This document shows positions 36,027 through 45,846 of a stretch of DNA of 64,000 nt, in pieces. The number at the start of each line of letters is the position of its first letter. Position 1 is the stretch's first letter. The notes below the pieces were generated by a model. It did no database searches. It worked only from the letters and a program-made list of their open reading frames with translations, and had not been told where the DNA came from. A program made the position numbers and the translations under genes. This DNA is from Rhizobiaceae bacterium (GTDB lineage Bacteria; Pseudomonadota; Alphaproteobacteria; Rhizobiales; Rhizobiaceae): the NCBI GenBank assembly GCA_905339215.1, contig CAJPFN010000067.1, positions 27,289 to 91,288 of the forward strand, in the 5' to 3' direction.

Positions 36027-37214
36027 ATGAGCCTGCCCGTCGATCCCGCCGCCAATCTCGCCGCCCTGATCCGCTGTCCGTCCGTGACCCCCGAGGAAGG
36101 CGGCGCGCTGACGGCGCTCGCCGCGATGCTCGCGCCGCTCGGCTTTTCCGTCGACCGGCCAGTGTTCGGCGAAGACGGCACGCCCGACGTCGAGAACCTC
36201 TATGCGCGGCTTTCGGGCAACGGGCCGCACCTGATGTTTGCCGGACACACCGACGTGGTGCCGGCCGGGGACGAGGAAGCCTGGTCGCATCCGCCGTTTG
36301 CCGCGGAGATCTCCGGCGGCGAGATGTACGGCCGCGGCGCCGTCGACATGAAGGGCGGCATCGCCTGCTTCGTCGCGGCGCTGGCGCGCCATGTCGCCGA
36401 GCGCGGCGCCCCGAAGGGTTCGGTGTCGCTGCTGATCACCGGCGACGAGGAAGGGCCGTCGATCAACGGCACGACGAAGCTGCTCGACTGGGCTGCGGCG
36501 CGCGGCGAGACCTGGGACGCAGCGCTGGTCGGCGAACCGACCAACCCGGAAGCGCTCGGCGATGCCGTCAAGATCGGCCGGCGCGGCTCGATCTCCGGCC
36601 TGCTCGTCGTCAACGGCCGCCAGGGTCACGCCGCCTATCCGCACCTCGCCGACAATCCCGTCCGCGGGCTGGTGACCCTCGTCGAAGCGCTGCTCCACCC
36701 GGCCTTCGACAAGGGTACGAAGGATTTCCAGCCGACCAACCTCGAAGTGACGTCGGTCGACGTCGGCAACCCGGCGACCAACGTCATCCCGGCACGCGCC
36801 ACGGCGGCCTTCAACATCCGCTTCAACGACACCTGGTCGGCCGAGACGCTGCAGGCGGAGATCCACAACCGTCTCGACCGCGCCGCCGGCCGAAAGAGGC
36901 TGCGTCCTGGACGCAAGCAACCGGTCGACTACGAACTCGTCTGGCGCGACCGGCCGAGCCACGTCTTCCTCACTCGCGACGACCGGCTGATCGAGGCGCT
37001 GTCCGGCTCGATCGAGGCCGTCGTCGGGCGCCGGCCGGCGCTGTCGACCTCGGGCGGCACGTCGGACGCCCGCTTCATCAAGGACTACTGCCCGGTGGTC
37101 GAGTTCGGCCTGGTCGGCAAGACCATGCACATGGTCGACGAACGGGTTGCGCTGTCCGACCTGGAGACGCTGACCCGGATCTACCAGCGTTTCATCGAAG
37201 ACTGGTTCGGCTGA
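36027..37214 (+). CDS. dapE: Succinyl-diaminopimelate desuccinylase
   Basis: DapE releases succinate from N-succinyl-LL-diaminopimelate in lysine and peptidoglycan precursor synthesis, with two zinc ions. The 395-residue protein has [13 protein letters not shown] near residue 70, [11 protein letters not shown] near 100 and [12 protein letters not shown] near 135, which hold the metal ligands and catalytic glutamate. A mid dimerisation domain lies at about 185-295, and the C-terminal [12 protein letters not shown] supplies the last ligand. The four-base gap to the next gene suggests cotranscription. Confidence 0.95.
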   Translation: MSLPVDPAANLAALIRCPSVTPEEGGALTALAAMLAPLGFSVDRPVFGEDGTPDVENLYARLSGNGPHLMFAGHTDVVPAGDEEAWSHPPFAAEISGGEMYGRGAVDMKGGIACFVAALARHVAERGAPKGSVSLLITGDEEGPSINGTTKLLDWAAARGETWDAALVGEPTNPEALGDAVKIGRRGSISGLLVVNGRQGHAAYPHLADNPVRGLVTLVEALLHPAFDKGTKDFQPTNLEVTSVDVGNPATNVIPARATAAFNIRFNDTWSAETLQAEIHNRLDRAAGRKRLRPGRKQPVDYELVWRDRPSHVFLTRDDRLIEALSGSIEAVVGRRPALSTSGGTSDARFIKDYCPVVEFGLVGKTMHMVDERVALSDLETLTRIYQRFIEDWFG

Positions 37215-37218
37215 ACCG

Positions 37219-37821
37219 ATGGCCGGCATGAGCGAAATCCAGCGCAGCCTCGTTGGCGCATGGCGTCTGATGACCGGCCGGGCCGACGGACTGCGGCTGC
37301 TCGACATCTCGGCCGACGGGTTCTGGAACTCGTTCTTCGCCATCCCCGTCGCGCTGCCCGCTCTCGCCGTCGGCTGGCTGATGACGGCAAACGGGATCGC
37401 CGCCGACGGCGGCGGCGGACGGCTGTCGACCCTGGCGTCGCTCGCCATCGTCGACCTGTCGGTGTGGATCGCGCCGCTGGTCGTCTTCGTGGCGGTGGCG
37501 CCGCAGTTCGGCCTGTCGGACCGGGTGGCGCACCTGGTGGTGGCCTACAATTGGGGCGAGGCCCTGATGAACTGGCTCGCCCTCCCCGTCGCACTGTTCC
37601 TGCTCGTCTTCGACGTCGGCCAGCAGACCAGCGACGCGCTGATGCTGTTCCTGTTCATCCTGCTCACGGTCCTCGGCTGGCGGCTGGTCACGACCGCGAT
37701 CGGGCGCGGCGCGGGCGTCGGCAGCGCGGTCTTCGCCGGCCTCTTCGTCGTGTCGCTGGTGGTGCTGATCACGCTGGAGCGGCTGATGGGCATCTTCCCG
37801 GCCGATCAGCTGGCAGGATAA
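37219..37821 (+). CDS. Conserved membrane protein downstream of dapE
   Basis: The 200-residue protein has about five hydrophobic helices (near 40-58, 70-92, 112-135, 140-160, 165-190). It lacks a signal peptide and any motif I recognise; the [18 protein letters not shown] segment is distinctive. It starts four bases after dapE and overlaps the end of the convergent truA by 16 bases. Position beside dapE is common in Rhizobiales, but the role is unknown. Confidence 0.8.
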   Translation: MAGMSEIQRSLVGAWRLMTGRADGLRLLDISADGFWNSFFAIPVALPALAVGWLMTANGIAADGGGGRLSTLASLAIVDLSVWIAPLVVFVAVAPQFGLSDRVAHLVVAYNWGEALMNWLALPVALFLLVFDVGQQTSDALMLFLFILLTVLGWRLVTTAIGRGAGVGSAVFAGLFVVSLVVLITLERLMGIFPADQLAG

Positions 37822-38558
37822 TCGACCTTGACCAGGTAAAGACCCTGCGGCGGCGCCAGTCCGGCGCAGGCGGCGCGGTCGCGGGCGGCGAGGGCGGCCG
37901 CGACATCGGCCGCCGTCCAGGCCCCTTCGCCGACGCGTTTCAGCGTACCGACCATCGACCGCACCTGGTTGTGCAAGAACGACCGGGCCGACGCGCGGAC
38001 CTCGATGGTGTCGCCGGCGCGCGTGACCTCGAGCCGGTCCAGGGTCCGGACTGGGCTCTTCGCCTGGCAGTGGGCCGAGCGGAAGGTGGTGAAGTCGTGG
38101 CGGCCGACGAGTTCCTGGGCGGCCCGCTGCATGGCTGCCGCGTCGAGCGGCTTCGGCACCCACCAGACGCGGTTCCTTTCCAGCGCCGGCGGGGCGCGGC
38201 GGTTGAGGATGCGGTAGAGATAGTGCCGGCCCGTCGCCGTGAAGCGCGCGTCGAAGCCGGGCGGGACCGGCGCCGCGGCGAGGATCGCCACCGCCTCCTT
38301 CGCCAGGCCGAGATGGGCGTTCAACGCATCGCGCACGGTGTCGGCCGGCCAGTCGCGTGCGAGGTCGACATGGGCGACCTGGCCGGTGGCGTGGACGCCC
38401 GAATCGGTGCGCCCGGCGCCGCGCAGCGAAACCGTGTCGCCGCAGAAGGAAAAGATGGCCTGCTCGATCGCCGCCTGCACGGAATGCTGTCCGGCCTGGC
38501 GCTGCCAGCCGGCATAGGCCGTGCCGTCATACTCGATGTCGAGCCGGTAGCGCGGCAT
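37806..38558 (-). CDS. truA: tRNA pseudouridine(38-40) synthase TruA
   Basis: TruA isomerises uridines 38-40 in the anticodon arm. The 250-residue protein begins [19 protein letters not shown]. The catalytic aspartate is in [15 protein letters not shown] near residue 53, and [13 protein letters not shown] near 200 is conserved. It follows fmt on the same strand, the def-fmt-truA order that is common in alphaproteobacteria, and its 3' end overlaps the convergent membrane-protein gene. Confidence 0.96.
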   Translation of the reverse strand: MPRYRLDIEYDGTAYAGWQRQAGQHSVQAAIEQAIFSFCGDTVSLRGAGRTDSGVHATGQVAHVDLARDWPADTVRDALNAHLGLAKEAVAILAAAPVPPGFDARFTATGRHYLYRILNRRAPPALERNRVWWVPKPLDAAAMQRAAQELVGRHDFTTFRSAHCQAKSPVRTLDRLEVTRAGDTIEVRASARSFLHNQVRSMVGTLKRVGEGAWTAADVAAALAARDRAACAGLAPPQGLYLVKVDYPAS

Positions 38559-38601
38559 CGCTAGCGGCCTTGGAGAGCCGGGACGCAGAGCGGCCGGCCT
38601 G

Positions 38602-39537
38602 TCATGACAACCGCTCGCCGACGGCGATCTTGGCGCCGCGCAGGAAGTCGGCGGCGCCGGTCGGCCTGCCGCCGGCACGCTGGACCTCGAGGAGGCGCAC
38701 GGCTCCCTCGCCGCAGGCGACCGTCAGGTCGCCGGAAAGCACGACGCCGGGCGCGCCGGACCCTTCTGCGGTGACGCAGCGCAGCACCTTCAGCCGCTCG
38801 GGCCGGCCGGCGACGTCGACCTCGCACCAGGCGCCGGGATGCGGCGACAGCCCACGGATCGCGGCACTCACCTCGGTGGCAGGGCGGCTCCAGTCGATGC
38901 GCGTCTCGGCCTTGTCGATCTTGCGGGCGTAGGTGACGCCCTCCTCGGCCTGCGGCGCGAGCCGCAGGTCGCCGGCCTCGAGCCGCGCCATCGCCTCGAC
39001 CATCAGCCTGGCACCGACGGCCATCAGGCCGTCGTGGAGTTCGCCGGCGGTCGTCGACGGGCCGATCTCCACGCGTTCGGTCAGAGCCACCGGACCGGTG
39101 TCGAGGCCGGCATCCATCTTCATGATCATCATGCCGGTCTCGGCATCGCCCGCCATGATGGCGCGCTGGATGGGCGCGGCCCCGCGCCAGCGCGGCAGGA
39201 GCGAGGCGTGGCCGTTGTAGCAGCCGAGCCGGGTGCCCTCGAGGATGGCCGCCGGCAGCAGCAGGCCGTAGGCAACGACGACGGCGACGTCGGCGTGAAG
39301 CGCGCGGAACGCGGCCTGCTCGGCTTCGCCCTTCAGAGAGACAGGCGTGCGCACCTCGATCCCCAGCCTTTCGGCCTCGCGCTGCACGGGCGACGGCGTC
39401 AGTTCCAGCCCGCGGCGACCGGCAGGGCGCGGCGGCTGCGTGTATACGGCGACGACGTCGTGCCCGGCCTCTGCCAGAGCGCGCAGCGTGGCGACGGAGA
39501 AGTCTGGCGTTCCCATGAAGACGATGCGCAGCGGCAT
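38602..39537 (-). CDS. fmt: Methionyl-tRNA formyltransferase
   Basis: Fmt formylates initiator Met-tRNA using 10-formyl-THF. The start at 39537 gives [15 protein letters not shown] and 311 residues. The active-site region [19 protein letters not shown] near residue 110 and the C-terminal OB domain (about 205-305) are intact. The preceding gene on the strand is a VapC-type toxin, 40 bases upstream; def, normally adjacent, lies beyond it. This displacement is the third case of a module inside an operon. Confidence 0.96.
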   Translation of the reverse strand: MPLRIVFMGTPDFSVATLRALAEAGHDVVAVYTQPPRPAGRRGLELTPSPVQREAERLGIEVRTPVSLKGEAEQAAFRALHADVAVVVAYGLLLPAAILEGTRLGCYNGHASLLPRWRGAAPIQRAIMAGDAETGMMIMKMDAGLDTGPVALTERVEIGPSTTAGELHDGLMAVGARLMVEAMARLEAGDLRLAPQAEEGVTYARKIDKAETRIDWSRPATEVSAAIRGLSPHPGAWCEVDVAGRPERLKVLRCVTAEGSGAPGVVLSGDLTVACGEGAVRLLEVQRAGGRPTGAADFLRGAKIAVGERLS

Positions 39538-39577
39538 GAGGTCCCGCGTCGGTTTACGTTCGCTCCGACCCGCCGGG

Positions 39578-40003
39578 TCAGGCCCCCGCTTCAAACGGGT
39601 TTACCACCGCGAGGTCAAGCCCGTCGAAGTCGCGAAGGTTGCGGGTGGCCAGCGTGGCGTCGTGCGCCATGCAGATCGCCGCGATCATGGCGTCGACGAC
39701 ACTCAACGGTCGGCCGACATCTTCGCGCCGGGCGCGCATCTTCCCGGCGAGCACCGGCGCGGGATATACGAAATCGAGGATTCTGTTCTGGAATTCGTCG
39801 TTCAGAAGCCGTTCCAGGACGCGTACGAAGCGCTCCGAACCGGTCTTGCGCAGGAAGCGCTCGGCCCCGTAGGCCATCTCCATGACGACCGGTCCGCACA
39901 GATAGAGAGACGAAGTATCGTGCCGATCATACCAGGTCAGAACCGCGTCATCCGGCTTCGAACGCGTGAACTCGGACACCACGTTCGTATCGAGTACGAT
40001 CAT
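39578..40003 (-). CDS. PIN-domain toxin (FitB/VapC type), module TA3
   Basis: This predicted PIN ribonuclease toxin has 141 residues. The metal ligands are D5 in [12 protein letters not shown], the E in VVMEMAYG near 42, D near 104 in VVDAMIAAI and D near 126 in NLRDFDGL. The C-terminal [20 protein letters not shown] matches FitB-like toxins. It overlaps the antitoxin gene by four bases (ATGA) and ends 40 bases before fmt. Confidence 0.92.
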   Translation of the reverse strand: MIVLDTNVVSEFTRSKPDDAVLTWYDRHDTSSLYLCGPVVMEMAYGAERFLRKTGSERFVRVLERLLNDEFQNRILDFVYPAPVLAGKMRARREDVGRPLSVVDAMIAAICMAHDATLATRNLRDFDGLDLAVVNPFEAGA

Positions 40004-40302
40004 CGGGCGTCATAGCTGTCGGCGAAATCGACGGAACGGTCGGAATCCTTCTTTCGCTCCACCTCGACCACGTCCATCAAGGCGGCGAACTCGTCTTCGA
40101 TCGCGCCCTCCTCCTCGAAGATCGCGCGCAGCACCCGCCAGGCGGACTCCCTAGGCCTGGCCGCAGCTTCCTTCTCGAACAGGAGGCCTTTGCGCAGCAG
40201 GTCGATCGCCCGCGACGACAGGCTCAGCCCCTCCTGCCGCGCGGCGTCCTCAAGCTCGGTCTTGAGCGCGTCGGGAATACCCCGGATCAGCATGTCGCCC
40301 AC
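40000..40302 (-). CDS. FitA-like ribbon-helix-helix antitoxin, module TA3
   Basis: The 100-residue protein has an N-terminal ribbon-helix-helix (MLIRGIPDALKTELEDAARQ, residues 4-23), followed by a linker, and a C-terminal half containing acidic residues that would occupy the toxin's active site. It is predicted to bind the tandem TGATATCA sites just upstream of its start. It lies 95 bases after def and is on the same strand, so it can be read from the def transcript or from its own promoter. Confidence 0.9.
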   Translation of the reverse strand: MGDMLIRGIPDALKTELEDAARQEGLSLSSRAIDLLRKGLLFEKEAAARPRESAWRVLRAIFEEEGAIEDEFAALMDVVEVERKKDSDRSVDFADSYDAR

Positions 40303-40318
40303 GGCTTGACCTCCTGAT

Positions 40319-40335
40319 TGATATCAATGATATCA
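40319..40335. promoter_or_regulatory. Tandem palindrome operator of TA3
   Basis: The 8-base palindrome TGATATCA occurs at 40319-40326 and 40328-40335, separated by one A. It lies 16 bases upstream of the antitoxin start and is strongly AT-rich in a GC-rich region. Two adjacent palindromes suit a ribbon-helix-helix dimer pair. Confidence 0.75.
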
Positions 40336-40397
40336 CAGCAAGGACCACCGATCCAGCGGCGTTTGCCACGGCACTCCGCAGGGCGCGTCGAGGCGAA

Positions 40398-40928
40398 TTA
40401 CCCCACCAGCCGCGCCGGAGCCTTGTCCCGGGCGAGCTTCTTGAACTTCTTCACCACCATGTCGCGCTTCAGCTTGGAGATGTGGTCGATGAAGAGGACG
40501 CCGTTCAGATGGTCGATCTCGTGCTGCAGGCAGGTGGCCGTCAGGCCGTCGGCCTTCATCTCGCGCTGGACGCCGTCGAGGTCGGTGTAAGTCACCGTCA
40601 CCGCCGCGGGGCGCTCAACCTCGGCATAGTAATCTGGGATGGACAGGCAGCCCTCCTCGTAGACCGAGCGCTCGTCGGCGCTGGCAACGACCTCGGGATT
40701 GACGAAGACCTGCGGCGCGCGGGGCTCGCCTTCCTTGGCGAGGTCGATGACGAGGAGGCGGAGCGGCTCGCCGACCTGGATCGCGGCGAGGCCGATGCCC
40801 GGTGCGTCGTACATCGTGTCGAGCATGTCGGCGGCAAACTTGCGCAACGGCGCGTCGATGCGCTCGATGGGCGTGGAAACCTGGCGCAGGACGGGATCGG
40901 GCAGGATGATCAGCGGCTTCACGGTCAT
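40398..40928 (-). CDS. def: Peptide deformylase
   Basis: Def removes the N-formyl group from nascent proteins using a bound Fe2+. From the ATG at 40928, preceded by AGGTGAGG, the protein has 176 residues. All three motifs are present: [10 protein letters not shown] near residue 45, EEGCLSIP near 90 with the metal cysteine, and QHEIDHLNG near 135 with the two metal histidines and catalytic glutamate. It is followed on the strand by TA3 and then fmt-truA. Confidence 0.97.
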   Translation of the reverse strand: MTVKPLIILPDPVLRQVSTPIERIDAPLRKFAADMLDTMYDAPGIGLAAIQVGEPLRLLVIDLAKEGEPRAPQVFVNPEVVASADERSVYEEGCLSIPDYYAEVERPAAVTVTYTDLDGVQREMKADGLTATCLQHEIDHLNGVLFIDHISKLKRDMVVKKFKKLARDKAPARLVG

Positions 40929-41030
40929 GGGCCTCACCTAAGACGTCGCCGCGGGAGCGTCAACGGGTGCGGCGACGCGCCGTTCCCGTTTTGATCTGTC
41001 AGGACCGGCCGAATCGTCTAGAGTGCCGCG

Positions 41031-42281
41031 ATGAACGATCTCCAGTCCCTCCTCTCCGAACCGATCGCACAGCTCGGCGCGACGCCGGTGACGCTGGGGG
41101 CCGCCCTCGCGGGCCTCGGCATCGTCGTGCTGGCGCTGCTCGTCGCGCTCGTCGTCGCGCTGTGGCGCTCGGCGAAGGCGCGTGCCACGGCGGCGGCCGA
41201 AATCGCCGAGCGCACGCGCGAGACCGACCAGCGCATCGCCGGCCTGCTCCAGGCCCAGGCCGAGATGCAGGGGCGCATGGGCACGATTGCCGACGTGTTC
41301 GGCGCCCGCCAGGCCGAGCTGACGCAGTCGCTCGGCCAGCGCCTCGACGCCATGACCGGGCGGATCGGCCCGACCATGGCCGAGCAGACGCGCTCCACCC
41401 ACGAGAACCTGGCGAAGCTGCAGGAACGGCTCGCCGTCATCGATACCGCGCAGGGCAACATCCGCGCGCTCGCCGGCGAGGTGGTTCAATTGCAGGCGAT
41501 CCTCTCCAACAAACAGACGCGGGGCGCCTTCGGCCAGTCGCGCATGGAGGCGATCGTCGCCGACGGGCTGCCGGCGGGTGCCTTCGAGTTCCAGGCGACG
41601 CTGTCGAACGGCAACCGCCCGGACTGCCTGGTGCGCATGCCGAACGGCGCGCCGTCGCTTGCCATCGACGCAAAATTCCCGCTGGAGGCGTGGAACGCGA
41701 TCCGCTCCGCCGATGGCGCGGATGCGCGCAAGGCGGCGGCACAGCTGTTCCGCCGGGACATGGAGGTGCACATCCGCGACATCGCGGAGAAGTACCTGGT
41801 CGCCGGAGAGACGCAGGACACCGCCTTCCTGTTCGTGCCGTCGGAATCGATCTTCGCCGAGATCCACGAGAACTTCGAAGCGGTCGTGCAGCGCGCCCAC
41901 CGCGCCCGCGTCGTGATCGTGTCGCCGTCGCTGCTGATGCTGTCGATCCAGGTGGTGCAGGCGATCCTCAAGGACGCGCGCATGCGCGAGCAGGCGCACC
42001 TGATCCAGGGCGAGGTCGTCCGGCTGATGGAGGACGTCGGCCGGCTCGACGACCGTGTGCGCAAGTTGCAGGTCCATTTCGGCCAGGCGGCACGCGACAT
42101 CGACGACATCCTGGTGTCGTCGGGCAAGGTGACCAAGCGCGGGCAGAAGATCGAGGCACTCGAGTTCGTCGACGGCGGGGCGGACGAGCATGCCGCGCCG
42201 GCCGGGCGCGAGGCCGCGTCGCGCGCGGCGGATTCGAAGACCGGTCAGCTCCGCCTGCGCGTCGTCGACGGCGACGAGTAG
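41031..42281 (+). CDS. rmuC: DNA recombination protein RmuC
   Basis: RmuC is a nuclease-fold protein proposed to limit inversions at short inverted repeats. The 416-residue protein has an N-terminal membrane helix (about residues 25-45), a coiled coil (about 50-150), and the RmuC domain (about 160-365), with RPDCLVRMPNG, AIDAKFPLEAW and FVPSESIFAEIHE. The C-terminal 40 residues are Ala/Asp-rich. It is divergent from def, with 102 bases between. Confidence 0.94.
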   Translation: MNDLQSLLSEPIAQLGATPVTLGAALAGLGIVVLALLVALVVALWRSAKARATAAAEIAERTRETDQRIAGLLQAQAEMQGRMGTIADVFGARQAELTQSLGQRLDAMTGRIGPTMAEQTRSTHENLAKLQERLAVIDTAQGNIRALAGEVVQLQAILSNKQTRGAFGQSRMEAIVADGLPAGAFEFQATLSNGNRPDCLVRMPNGAPSLAIDAKFPLEAWNAIRSADGADARKAAAQLFRRDMEVHIRDIAEKYLVAGETQDTAFLFVPSESIFAEIHENFEAVVQRAHRARVVIVSPSLLMLSIQVVQAILKDARMREQAHLIQGEVVRLMEDVGRLDDRVRKLQVHFGQAARDIDDILVSSGKVTKRGQKIEALEFVDGGADEHAAPAGREAASRAADSKTGQLRLRVVDGDE

Positions 42282-42339
42282 GCATCGAGCCGCCGCTGGC
42301 CCTTCGAGGCCGGCTCATGATCGCGGTCAGATGAATGCG

Positions 42340-42400
42340 GCAGGCGCCGGCACCTCCCCCCCCTTGAGGGGTGGTCGCAGCGCAGGCGCGAGATCGATCG
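42340..42400. repeat. GC-rich intergenic repeat
   Basis: Between rmuC and the small Lys-rich gene, CCTCCCCCCCCTTGAGGGG and GGTCGCAGCGCAGG form a palindromic GC-rich stretch of the style seen at three other places in the window. It holds no gene. Confidence 0.4.
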
Positions 42401-42477
42401 GAAGATCGGCAGCGAAGCCCCTTGCGCCGGCATGAAGTTCGCGTTTGATTTGGTCCGCCAGCCGAGGAGGACAAGCC

Positions 42478-42603
42478 ATGGCCAAGGGGCAGATGAAAGC
42501 CAAGAAGGAAACCCGCAAACCGAAGAAGGACGCCAAGAAGCCGTCGGCGGCGCCCGCCGCGAAGGCGGCTCCGGTAGCGGCGATCCGCGCCAAGGACAAG
42601 TAA
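42478..42603 (+). CDS. 41-residue lysine-rich small protein
   Basis: ATG 42478 to TAA 42603 encodes MAKGQMKAKKETRKPKKDAK followed by KPSAAPAAKAAPVAAIRAKDK. There are 13 lysines and 2 arginines in 41 residues, so the protein is highly basic, and it lacks hydrophobic segments. A strong GAGGAGG Shine-Dalgarno stands seven bases before the start, which is the main reason to believe it. It may bind nucleic acid or the ribosome. Similar tiny basic proteins are known to me from Rhizobiales, but no function is. Confidence 0.7.
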   Translation: MAKGQMKAKKETRKPKKDAKKPSAAPAAKAAPVAAIRAKDK

Positions 42604-42819
42604 GCCGTGTCCTGACGGGACAAGGCATCCCCGGAGGGCGGGCCAGGCGACGCTTTCGCGCATCGCGTTAGTGCGGCCGCGCCAGGGAGCTTAGCCAGCG
42701 CGGAGCGGCGGGCGGCGGCGACCGATGTCCAAGACGCCGATTGCCCCGCCGCCGGAAGGCGCACGGGGCCGTTCGCCGGCGCGGCGCCGCGCGGCGTCGT
42801 CACCGGGTGAAGAAGGCTC

Positions 42820-43239
42820 TCAGCCCTTGAAGCCGGGAGGCGTGCGGCCGACGCGCGCCTTGCGGGCGGCGTAACGGGCATCACGCTTGGCCTTGCGCTC
42901 GGCTTCCTCGGCGAGGTAGCGAGCGACGCGCTCGTTCTCTTCCTGCTCGCGGAGACGGGCGGCCTCGCGGGCAGCCTCCTCCGCGGCAAGACGAGCAGCC
43001 GCTTCCGCGGCCTCGCGCTCGGCGCGCTCCTTCGCCTCACGGGCGAGTCGCTCCTGCTTGAGCCGCTCCTTCTCGGCCTCGCGGATGGCGCGGGCCTCGA
43101 GGATCGCCTTGCGTTCGGCCTGCCGGGCAATGACCACGGGGTCGTCGGCCGGGGGCTTGGACTTGAACTTTTCGAGAAGGGCCTTCTTGGCCTCTATCGC
43201 CGCGGTGCGGCGTTCGTGGAAGTCGCGTTCTCTATACAC
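42820..43239 (-). CDS. DUF6481-like Ala/Glu/Arg-rich protein
   Basis: The 139-residue protein is a single highly charged helix for residues 20-125, rich in Ala, Glu, Arg and Lys with heptad-like spacing, so probably a coiled coil. It starts with GTG and DFHERRTAAIEAKKALLEKF, matching my memory of DUF6481, and ends RVGRTPPGFKG. It has no membrane segment. The 215 bases downstream, to the Lys-rich gene, contain no other gene. Function unknown. Confidence 0.75.
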   Translation of the reverse strand: MYRERDFHERRTAAIEAKKALLEKFKSKPPADDPVVIARQAERKAILEARAIREAEKERLKQERLAREAKERAEREAAEAAARLAAEEAAREAARLREQEENERVARYLAEEAERKAKRDARYAARKARVGRTPPGFKG

Positions 43240-43432
43240 TGCCGATTCAGTATCCTGCTTTGCACTACGCGCCGCTTACATACTGACGGAACGTCAGAGT
43301 TCAAGCGCCAACTCGACATGGCAGCCATGAAAAGTTGGGGAAGAGACCTCCCAACGCCCCATCGGCGGGACTTTGCGGCGACGCGTCGCACGACTATATG
43401 CGTCGCACGCCCTCCCCGGAGCCCTCCCGCCG

Positions 43433-44434
43433 ATGACCGTCCTTTCCGTTCTCGACCTGGCGCCCGTCCCCGAAGGCAGCGACGTCTCGCTGGCGCTAGC
43501 CCATTCTCTCGACCTCGCCCGACATGCCGAGCGGCTGGGATACAACCGCTTCTGGCTCGCCGAGCATCACAACATGCCGGGCATTGCCAGCGCGGCGACG
43601 TCGGTGGTCATGGCCCATGTGGCGGCCGGCACGTCGCGGATCCGCATCGGTGCCGGCGGCGTCATGCTGCCCAACCACGCGCCGCTGGTGATCGCCGAGC
43701 AGTTCGGCACGCTGGCGGCGCTGCATCCCGGACGCATCGACCTCGGCCTCGGGCGCGCGCCGGGAACCGACATGGCGACCGCCCAGGCGCTTCGCCGAAG
43801 CCTCTCCTCCGACGGCAGCGGCTTTCCCCGCGACGTCGTCGAGCTCATGGCCTATTTCGAGCCGGCCGTGCCCGAGCAGAAAGTGCGTGCCGTCCCCGGC
43901 GAAGGCCAGGACGTCGAGGTGTGGATCCTCGGGTCGAGCACCTACGGCGCACAGCTCGCCGCAGTACTCGGCCTGCCCTATGCCTTCGCCTCGCATTTCG
44001 CGCCGGCCGAACTCGATGCCGCGCTCGACGTCTACCGCACGCACTTCCGTCCATCGGAGCGGCTGGCGAAGCCGCGCGTCATGCTTGGGCTGAACGTGTT
44101 CGCCGCGGAGACCGACGAGGAGGCGAGGTTCCTGTTCTCCTCGCTGCAGCAGGCCTTCGTCAACCTGCGCTCGGGCCGCCCGGGCAAGTTGCCGCCGCCG
44201 GTCGAGGGCTTCGAGGAAGGCCTGGACCCGGTGCCGCGCGCCATGCTCGGCCACGCGCTCTCGGCGGCCGTGGTCGGCTCGGCGAAGACGGTGAAGGAAG
44301 GGGTCGAGGCGTTCATCCGCCGCACTGGCGCCGACGAGCTGATCGTCACCGCGCAGATCCACGACCACGCGGCGCGCAAGCGCTCGTTCGAGATCCTGGC
44401 CGGCGTCCACCCCGGACTGTTGATGGCGGCGTGA
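43433..44434 (+). CDS. LLM-class flavin-dependent oxidoreductase
   Basis: The 333-residue TIM-barrel protein is of the bacterial-luciferase-like monooxygenase family. The start at 43433 gives [15 protein letters not shown], typical for the YhbW-like subgroup. [10 protein letters not shown] near residue 45, [14 protein letters not shown] near 75 and [10 protein letters not shown] near 105 are the conserved F420/FMN-pocket segments. Its substrate is unknown. It is convergent with the transglycosylase gene. Confidence 0.92.
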   Translation: MTVLSVLDLAPVPEGSDVSLALAHSLDLARHAERLGYNRFWLAEHHNMPGIASAATSVVMAHVAAGTSRIRIGAGGVMLPNHAPLVIAEQFGTLAALHPGRIDLGLGRAPGTDMATAQALRRSLSSDGSGFPRDVVELMAYFEPAVPEQKVRAVPGEGQDVEVWILGSSTYGAQLAAVLGLPYAFASHFAPAELDAALDVYRTHFRPSERLAKPRVMLGLNVFAAETDEEARFLFSSLQQAFVNLRSGRPGKLPPPVEGFEEGLDPVPRAMLGHALSAAVVGSAKTVKEGVEAFIRRTGADELIVTAQIHDHAARKRSFEILAGVHPGLLMAA

Positions 44435-44453
44435 AGCCGGCGCGACCCGCAGT

Positions 44454-45689
44454 TCAGCGCAGCGCCTCGACCAGCCCGGCGTCGGGGAAGCAAGTCGCGG
44501 CGCGGCCGGCTTTCTCCTGCCAGTCGCCGATCGAGCGGCGCGTGCGGAAACCGGGCAGGCCGTCGGCGCCGCCGACGTCGTAGCCCTTCTTCTCCAGCCC
44601 CCTCTGCATGGCGGCGATGTCGGAGCGGTAGAGGCCGCCGACCTTGCCCCAGCGGCCGGAGAACGTCTTGTCGCCATAGGCGATGCGGTCGGCGCCGTGG
44701 CCGATGAAGAGCGCGTAGAGGTCGCTCTCGTTGTATTCCTTGAGCACGTAGAAATTGGGCGTGACGATGAAGGCCGGGCCGTTGCGCCCGGCGGGCATCA
44801 GCAGGTAGCCCTCCTTGCCGGCCTCGTTTGCCGGGAACGGCTTGCCGTTGACGCGCGCGATACCCATCGCCGCCCATTCGCTGATCGGCCGGCCGCGGTC
44901 GGGCCCTTCCAGCGCGCAGGAGACGGTCTCGGGCACGACCACCTCGAAGCCCCAGTCGCGGCCCTTCACCCAGCCGTGGTCGACGAGATAGGCGGCGATC
45001 GAGCCGAGGGAATCCGGCACCGAGTTCCAGATGTCGCGGCGGCCGTCGCCGTCGAAGTCCACGGCGTTGTCTAGGAAGGAGGACGGCAGGAACTGCGGCT
45101 GGCCGAGCGCGCCGGCCCAGGACGACTTCATCGCCGCGCGGGCGACGAAACCGCGCTCGACGATTGCGAGCGCCGCCAGCACTTCCTTGCGGAACATGTC
45201 CTTGCGCGTCGCCATGAACGCCTTGGTGCCGAGCACCTCGAAGGCGTCGTAGGGCATCTTCGCCGCGCCGAAGCCGGACTCGCGGCCCCAGATGGCGAGC
45301 ACGACCTCGCCGGGGACGCCGTAGCGCCTCTCCACGGCGGCAAGCGTCTCGGCATGGCGGCCGGCTCGGGCGCGGCCGCCGGACGTCACCGCGCCGATCA
45401 CCTTCTCGGCGAAGTAGTTGCCCGGCGAGCCGAACTCGGCCTGGTGCTGCTTCTTCGGCGTCTTCGCCTCGGCGCCGGGCATGACGAGGTCGGGGAGCTT
45501 CAGGTTGGGCGAAACGCCCGTGAAGGCGGCGTCGAAGGTGGCCTTGGAGATGCCGTTGGCCTTAGCTTCGGGCCACAGGTCCTTCGAAAGCCAGCCGCGG
45601 AAGAGGGAATCGACGTCGGCGGCGGGTGCAGGGGTGGCGAGGGTGAGCAGCAACAGCGAAAGGAGCGCCCCCTCCACCATGCTGCGCAT
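44454..45689 (-). CDS. Lytic murein transglycosylase (MltB type)
   Basis: This enzyme cleaves the MurNAc-GlcNAc bond of peptidoglycan, forming 1,6-anhydro ends. The ATG at 45689 gives 411 residues with a signal peptide ending APAA. The SLT-like domain covers about residues 30-325 with the catalytic glutamate in IWGRESGFG, followed by AGALGQPQFLPSSF and FDGDGRRDIW. A C-terminal peptidoglycan-binding domain covers about 340-400. Remarkably, the start codon, its GGAGGGGGACC ribosome-binding site and the first eight codons lie inside a dispersed palindromic repeat. Confidence 0.92.
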   Translation of the reverse strand: MRSMVEGALLSLLLLTLATPAPAADVDSLFRGWLSKDLWPEAKANGISKATFDAAFTGVSPNLKLPDLVMPGAEAKTPKKQHQAEFGSPGNYFAEKVIGAVTSGGRARAGRHAETLAAVERRYGVPGEVVLAIWGRESGFGAAKMPYDAFEVLGTKAFMATRKDMFRKEVLAALAIVERGFVARAAMKSSWAGALGQPQFLPSSFLDNAVDFDGDGRRDIWNSVPDSLGSIAAYLVDHGWVKGRDWGFEVVVPETVSCALEGPDRGRPISEWAAMGIARVNGKPFPANEAGKEGYLLMPAGRNGPAFIVTPNFYVLKEYNESDLYALFIGHGADRIAYGDKTFSGRWGKVGGLYRSDIAAMQRGLEKKGYDVGGADGLPGFRTRRSIGDWQEKAGRAATCFPDAGLVEALR

Positions 45690-45802
45690 GGTCCCCCTCC
45701 CCCGCTTCGCAGGGGAGGATCCGGCGTCGCGGCCGTCCGCGGCTTCGGTTCCTCCCCCGTTCACGGGGGAGGGGAACCATGCGCAGCATGGTGGAGGGGG
45801 CG
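45669..45802. repeat. Inverted pair of ~52-base palindromic repeats
   Basis: Two nearly identical copies face each other: one on the minus strand (45718 down to 45669) and one on the plus strand (45751 to 45802). Each has CCTCCCC, a short loop, GGGGGAGGGG and then the run ACCATGCGCAGCATGGTGG. The minus copy supplies the start of the transglycosylase gene; the plus copy is intergenic. Confidence 0.85.
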
Positions 45803-45846
45803 TAAGACTTACCAAGCGCATCCCGCCACCCTGCCCAGCGATCATG

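Noticed and set aside
35889..37448. Upstream extension of the panE frame to 37448
   Set aside because: The extension is antisense to dapE and has no family match. The Rossmann motif begins right after the ATG at 35888, so that is the start.
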